Of a DNA stretch of 16,647 bases, positions 14,863 through 16,647 are shown piece by piece. Position numbers and translations under genes: made by a program. The notes below the pieces were generated by a model, which was not told the DNA's origin, did no database searches, and saw only the letters and a list, made by a program, of their open reading frames with translations. Every line of letters begins with the position of its first letter. The stretch's first letter is position 1. The DNA is from an uncultured Bryobacterales bacterium. Lineage in GTDB: Bacteria > Acidobacteriota > Terriglobia > Bryobacterales > UBA6623. The stretch is from the NCBI GenBank assembly GCA_946887065.1, contig CAMPKL010000017.1:1-16647 (forward strand), in the 5' to 3' direction.

Positions 14863-15339
14863 CTAGCCGTCGGCCAGACGAACAGGATCAGCCGCCATGG
14901 GTTTCTCGGCGGCAGATGCGGCGGCGCCGCGCAATCCGCTCCAGGACTCGCATACGATTATCGAGTTGTAGGGATTTTTATTGTGATATTTGACGGCTAC
15001 GGCGCCGACGATGCCTCGGGGATCGTCGCCGATGCGTTCGGAGATGAGCGTCACGTCTTGACAGGCCGCAAAGTCGACTGCGCCGACCGAGTAGCGGTAG
15101 TGCAGGAATCGGCGCCGCGCTCCATTAGGAGCCAGTTCTTCGTCGATAATGTCGACGACTTCGCCCGAGGTGATGCGGCCGTTTCGGTTGACTTCCAATC
15201 GCCGCTGGCGCTCCTTCTCGTCAGGATCGTTCTCGCGCCGCCATTTGCCGGTGAGGAAAACCACAGCCGCAATGGCGACAGCAACGACTACGAAGAACGC
15301 AGCAGCCACCTCTGCCCATTGCGGCCAGGCTATTTGCAT
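14863..15339 (-). CDS. Small membrane protein, DUF3592-like
   Basis: 158 residues. One N-terminal transmembrane segment (about 11-30) is followed by a basic/charged stretch. A soluble beta-rich domain starts at ITSGEVVDIIDEE and includes FLHYRYSVGAVDF and VAVKYHNKNPYNSIIV, then CESWSGLRG. The Tyr-x-x-x-Asn-Pro-x-x-Ser pattern before a Trp-Ser-Gly is what DUF3592-type domains show. The function of the family is unknown. ATG 15339 shares one base with the transaldolase stop codon (TAATG), so translation is very likely coupled. Confidence 0.7.
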   Translation of the reverse strand: MQIAWPQWAEVAAAFFVVVAVAIAAVVFLTGKWRRENDPDEKERQRRLEVNRNGRITSGEVVDIIDEELAPNGARRRFLHYRYSVGAVDFAACQDVTLISERIGDDPRGIVGAVAVKYHNKNPYNSIIVCESWSGLRGAAASAAEKPMAADPVRLADG

Positions 15340-15986
15340 TAGCGCTCTTGGCTCTTGCGGTAGTCCGCTAAGAACTGCTCGAGACCGCTATCCGTCAAGG
15401 GATGGTCGAAGAGCTTCTCAAAAACAGGGTAAGGCAAAGTCACGACATGGGCTCCGCACAGGGCGGCGTCCCTGACGTGCAAGGGTCCGCGGGCGGACGC
15501 GGTCAGTACCTGGGTCGGGTAGCCGTAGTTGTCGTAAATCGTCACAATATCGCGAATCAATTCCATACCCTCGGAACTGATGTCGTCGAGACGGCCGACA
15601 AATGGGCTGATGTAGTAGGCGCCGGCCTTGGCGGCAAGCAGCGCTTGATTGGCGGTGAAGCAAAGCGTAACGTTGACGCGGATTCCCTCCGAGGACAGCA
15701 TCTTAGTTGCCTTGATGCCGTCGCGCGTCAAAGGGACCTTGACGACGACATTGTCGTGGATCTTCGCCAATTTGCGACCCTCGGTCAGCATTGCTTCCAC
15801 TTCGGTCTCGACGACTTCCGCGGAAACGTCGCCGTCCACGATCTCGCAGATCTCCAGGATACGCTCAGCGTGGTTGGCGCCCTCCTTGGCAATCAGCGAA
15901 GGATTGGTCGTGATGCCGTCCAAGATGCCGTACGCGTTTGCCTTGGTGATCTGATCGATATTGGCGGTGTCCAGAAAAAACTTCAT
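15339..15986 (-). CDS. tal: Transaldolase, small (FSA-like) subfamily
   Basis: 215 residues, the usual length for the small transaldolase/fructose-6-phosphate aldolase group. It is an (alpha/beta)8 class I aldolase. Asp6 in FFLDTAN and Lys83 in VVVKVPLT (the Schiff-base lysine) are present, as are GITTNPSLI at 24-32 and SPFVGRLDD at 127-135. Glu57 and Phe129 occupy the positions that are Gln59 and Tyr131 in E. coli FSA; this pair points to true transaldolase, which moves a three-carbon dihydroxyacetone unit between sugar phosphates in the pentose phosphate pathway, rather than FSA. GAGG is seven bases before ATG 15986. The gene follows the FN3 protein gene by 56 bp and overlaps the DUF3592-like gene. 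Confidence 0.92.
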   Translation of the reverse strand: MKFFLDTANIDQITKANAYGILDGITTNPSLIAKEGANHAERILEICEIVDGDVSAEVVETEVEAMLTEGRKLAKIHDNVVVKVPLTRDGIKATKMLSSEGIRVNVTLCFTANQALLAAKAGAYYISPFVGRLDDISSEGMELIRDIVTIYDNYGYPTQVLTASARGPLHVRDAALCGAHVVTLPYPVFEKLFDHPLTDSGLEQFLADYRKSQER

Positions 15987-16042
15987 GTTTACCTCATATT
16001 CCTTAAGGCCCCATTCTATCCAATCTTGGGCGTCCGCCTCGT

Positions 16043-16647
16043 TCAGCGGGGGGCGGCGGCCTGTACTTCGGCGGGACTGCTGGCGTTGCCGGAGCGGTCT
16101 ACCGCCGTCACCTGGTAAACAGCGGTTTGTCCGGCAGGGAGGGGTTGATCGCTGAAGTTTGCCGAGTCCAATAATCCCTCATGGACTGGCGAGCCGTCCC
16201 GCAAGACGCGATAGCCGCCAAGATCCGGTTCGGAATTGGAACTCCACGACAGTTCCACGCCGCCATCAACGGCCAAGGCGCGCAGGTCAACCGGAGTCGC
16301 CGGCGGGAACACATCGCGCGGCGTAAGAGCCTCAAGAATCGCCGGAGGTCCAGGGACTTCGGGCGAATCGCCGGCAGGCTTCAACGCCCTAACGAGATAG
16401 GTGTGGGGCAGGTCCCATTGGGGGGAGCCATCCAGGAACTCTGCGCCTTCCGGAGAACCTACAGGGAGGAAGTCGCCTTCGCCCACGCGCCGTTGAACCT
16501 CGTACCGAACAGCGTCTTGCACAGGGGTCCAGGCCAGTTTGACTCCCTGCTCCAGGACGGTTGCAGTTGGATTGGACGGGGCCTCGGGCGGCTGTACGAC
16601 ATTGAGCGTTCGCAGCTCGGACCAGGCCGAGCTACGGCCCTTATCGC
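16043..16647 (-). CDS. Fibronectin type III domain protein, N terminus outside the window
   Basis: 201 codons are visible and the frame stays open to the window edge, so the start lies beyond 16647. The GTG at 16522 is internal. At least two FN3-type beta-sandwich domains are seen: one around [20 protein letters not shown] followed by W-T-P and Y-E-V-Q-R, and a second around [20 protein letters not shown] with [14 protein letters not shown] and ending [19 protein letters not shown]. These are binding or spacer modules of exported or surface proteins; whether it is a lipoprotein cannot be seen. It is the upstream member of the set that continues with the transaldolase gene. Confidence 0.85.
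   Translation of the reverse strand, partial: DKGRSSAWSELRTLNVVQPPEAPSNPTATVLEQGVKLAWTPVQDAVRYEVQRRVGEGDFLPVGSPEGAEFLDGSPQWDLPHTYLVRALKPAGDSPEVPGPPAILEALTPRDVFPPATPVDLRALAVDGGVELSWSSNSEPDLGGYRVLRDGSPVHEGLLDSANFSDQPLPAGQTAVYQVTAVDRSGNASSPAEVQAAAPR

Overview
The window looks like ordinary chromosome from a Gram-negative, moderately GC-rich bacterium. The Gram-negative call rests on an Omp85-type outer-membrane barrel, two lipoproteins and several Sec signal peptides. The protein mix (secreted beta-helix protein, secreted DinB lipoprotein, SRPBCC protein, FN3 protein, small transaldolase) resembles Acidobacteriota, perhaps the Bryobacterales/Solibacter side. That placement is inference from gene style; there is no rRNA or taxonomic marker here. 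There is no CRISPR array, insertion sequence or phage module.

Left end (1-2949). The window opens inside a tRNA-Ala(GGC) that ends at 48 with an encoded CCA. About 680 bp with no intact gene follow, containing one coding-like but broken fragment (about 106-407). Next on the minus strand is a secreted right-handed beta-helix protein with a Pro/Thr linker and a C-terminal Ig-like domain whose last part looks disrupted.

Middle-left (2950-6023). A two-gene minus-strand operon encodes a POTRA-less Omp85/BamA-like barrel and, 11 bp downstream, a secreted protein of no named family. The second protein has a protein-kinase-like set of residues: Lys150, Glu164, an H-D-D-x4-N catalytic-loop-like motif at 280-287, and D-F-G at 307-309. 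A kinase-fold protein outside the cytoplasm paired with an outer-membrane barrel is the most interesting candidate for an undescribed system here.

Centre (6215-11390). This is a carbohydrate-acid module. A tightly packed minus-strand operon encodes an ApnO-like NAD-dependent oxidoisomerase, a RuBisCO-like protein of the OiaX/OiaC type, and a DUF1537 four-carbon acid sugar kinase (OiaK). Together they match the known D-apionate route: D-apionate -> 3-oxo-isoapionate -> its 4-phosphate -> central metabolites. (The gene order places the RuBisCO-like step before the kinase.) Diverging from it across 58 bp are an SMP-30/gluconolactonase-like lipoprotein and, overlapping its stop codon, a GntR/FadR-family regulator that is the obvious candidate regulator of the locus. 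D-apiose is a plant cell-wall sugar, which suggests growth on plant material.

Right part (11380-16647). Convergent with the regulator is a PhyH-type 2-oxoglutarate dioxygenase. Then come a secreted SRPBCC-like protein, a membrane-anchored SAM methyltransferase, and a secreted DinB-fold lipoprotein with a clear terminator. The last group is a compact minus-strand set: an FN3 protein running off the window, a small transaldolase, and a DUF3592-like membrane protein that overlaps the transaldolase stop codon.
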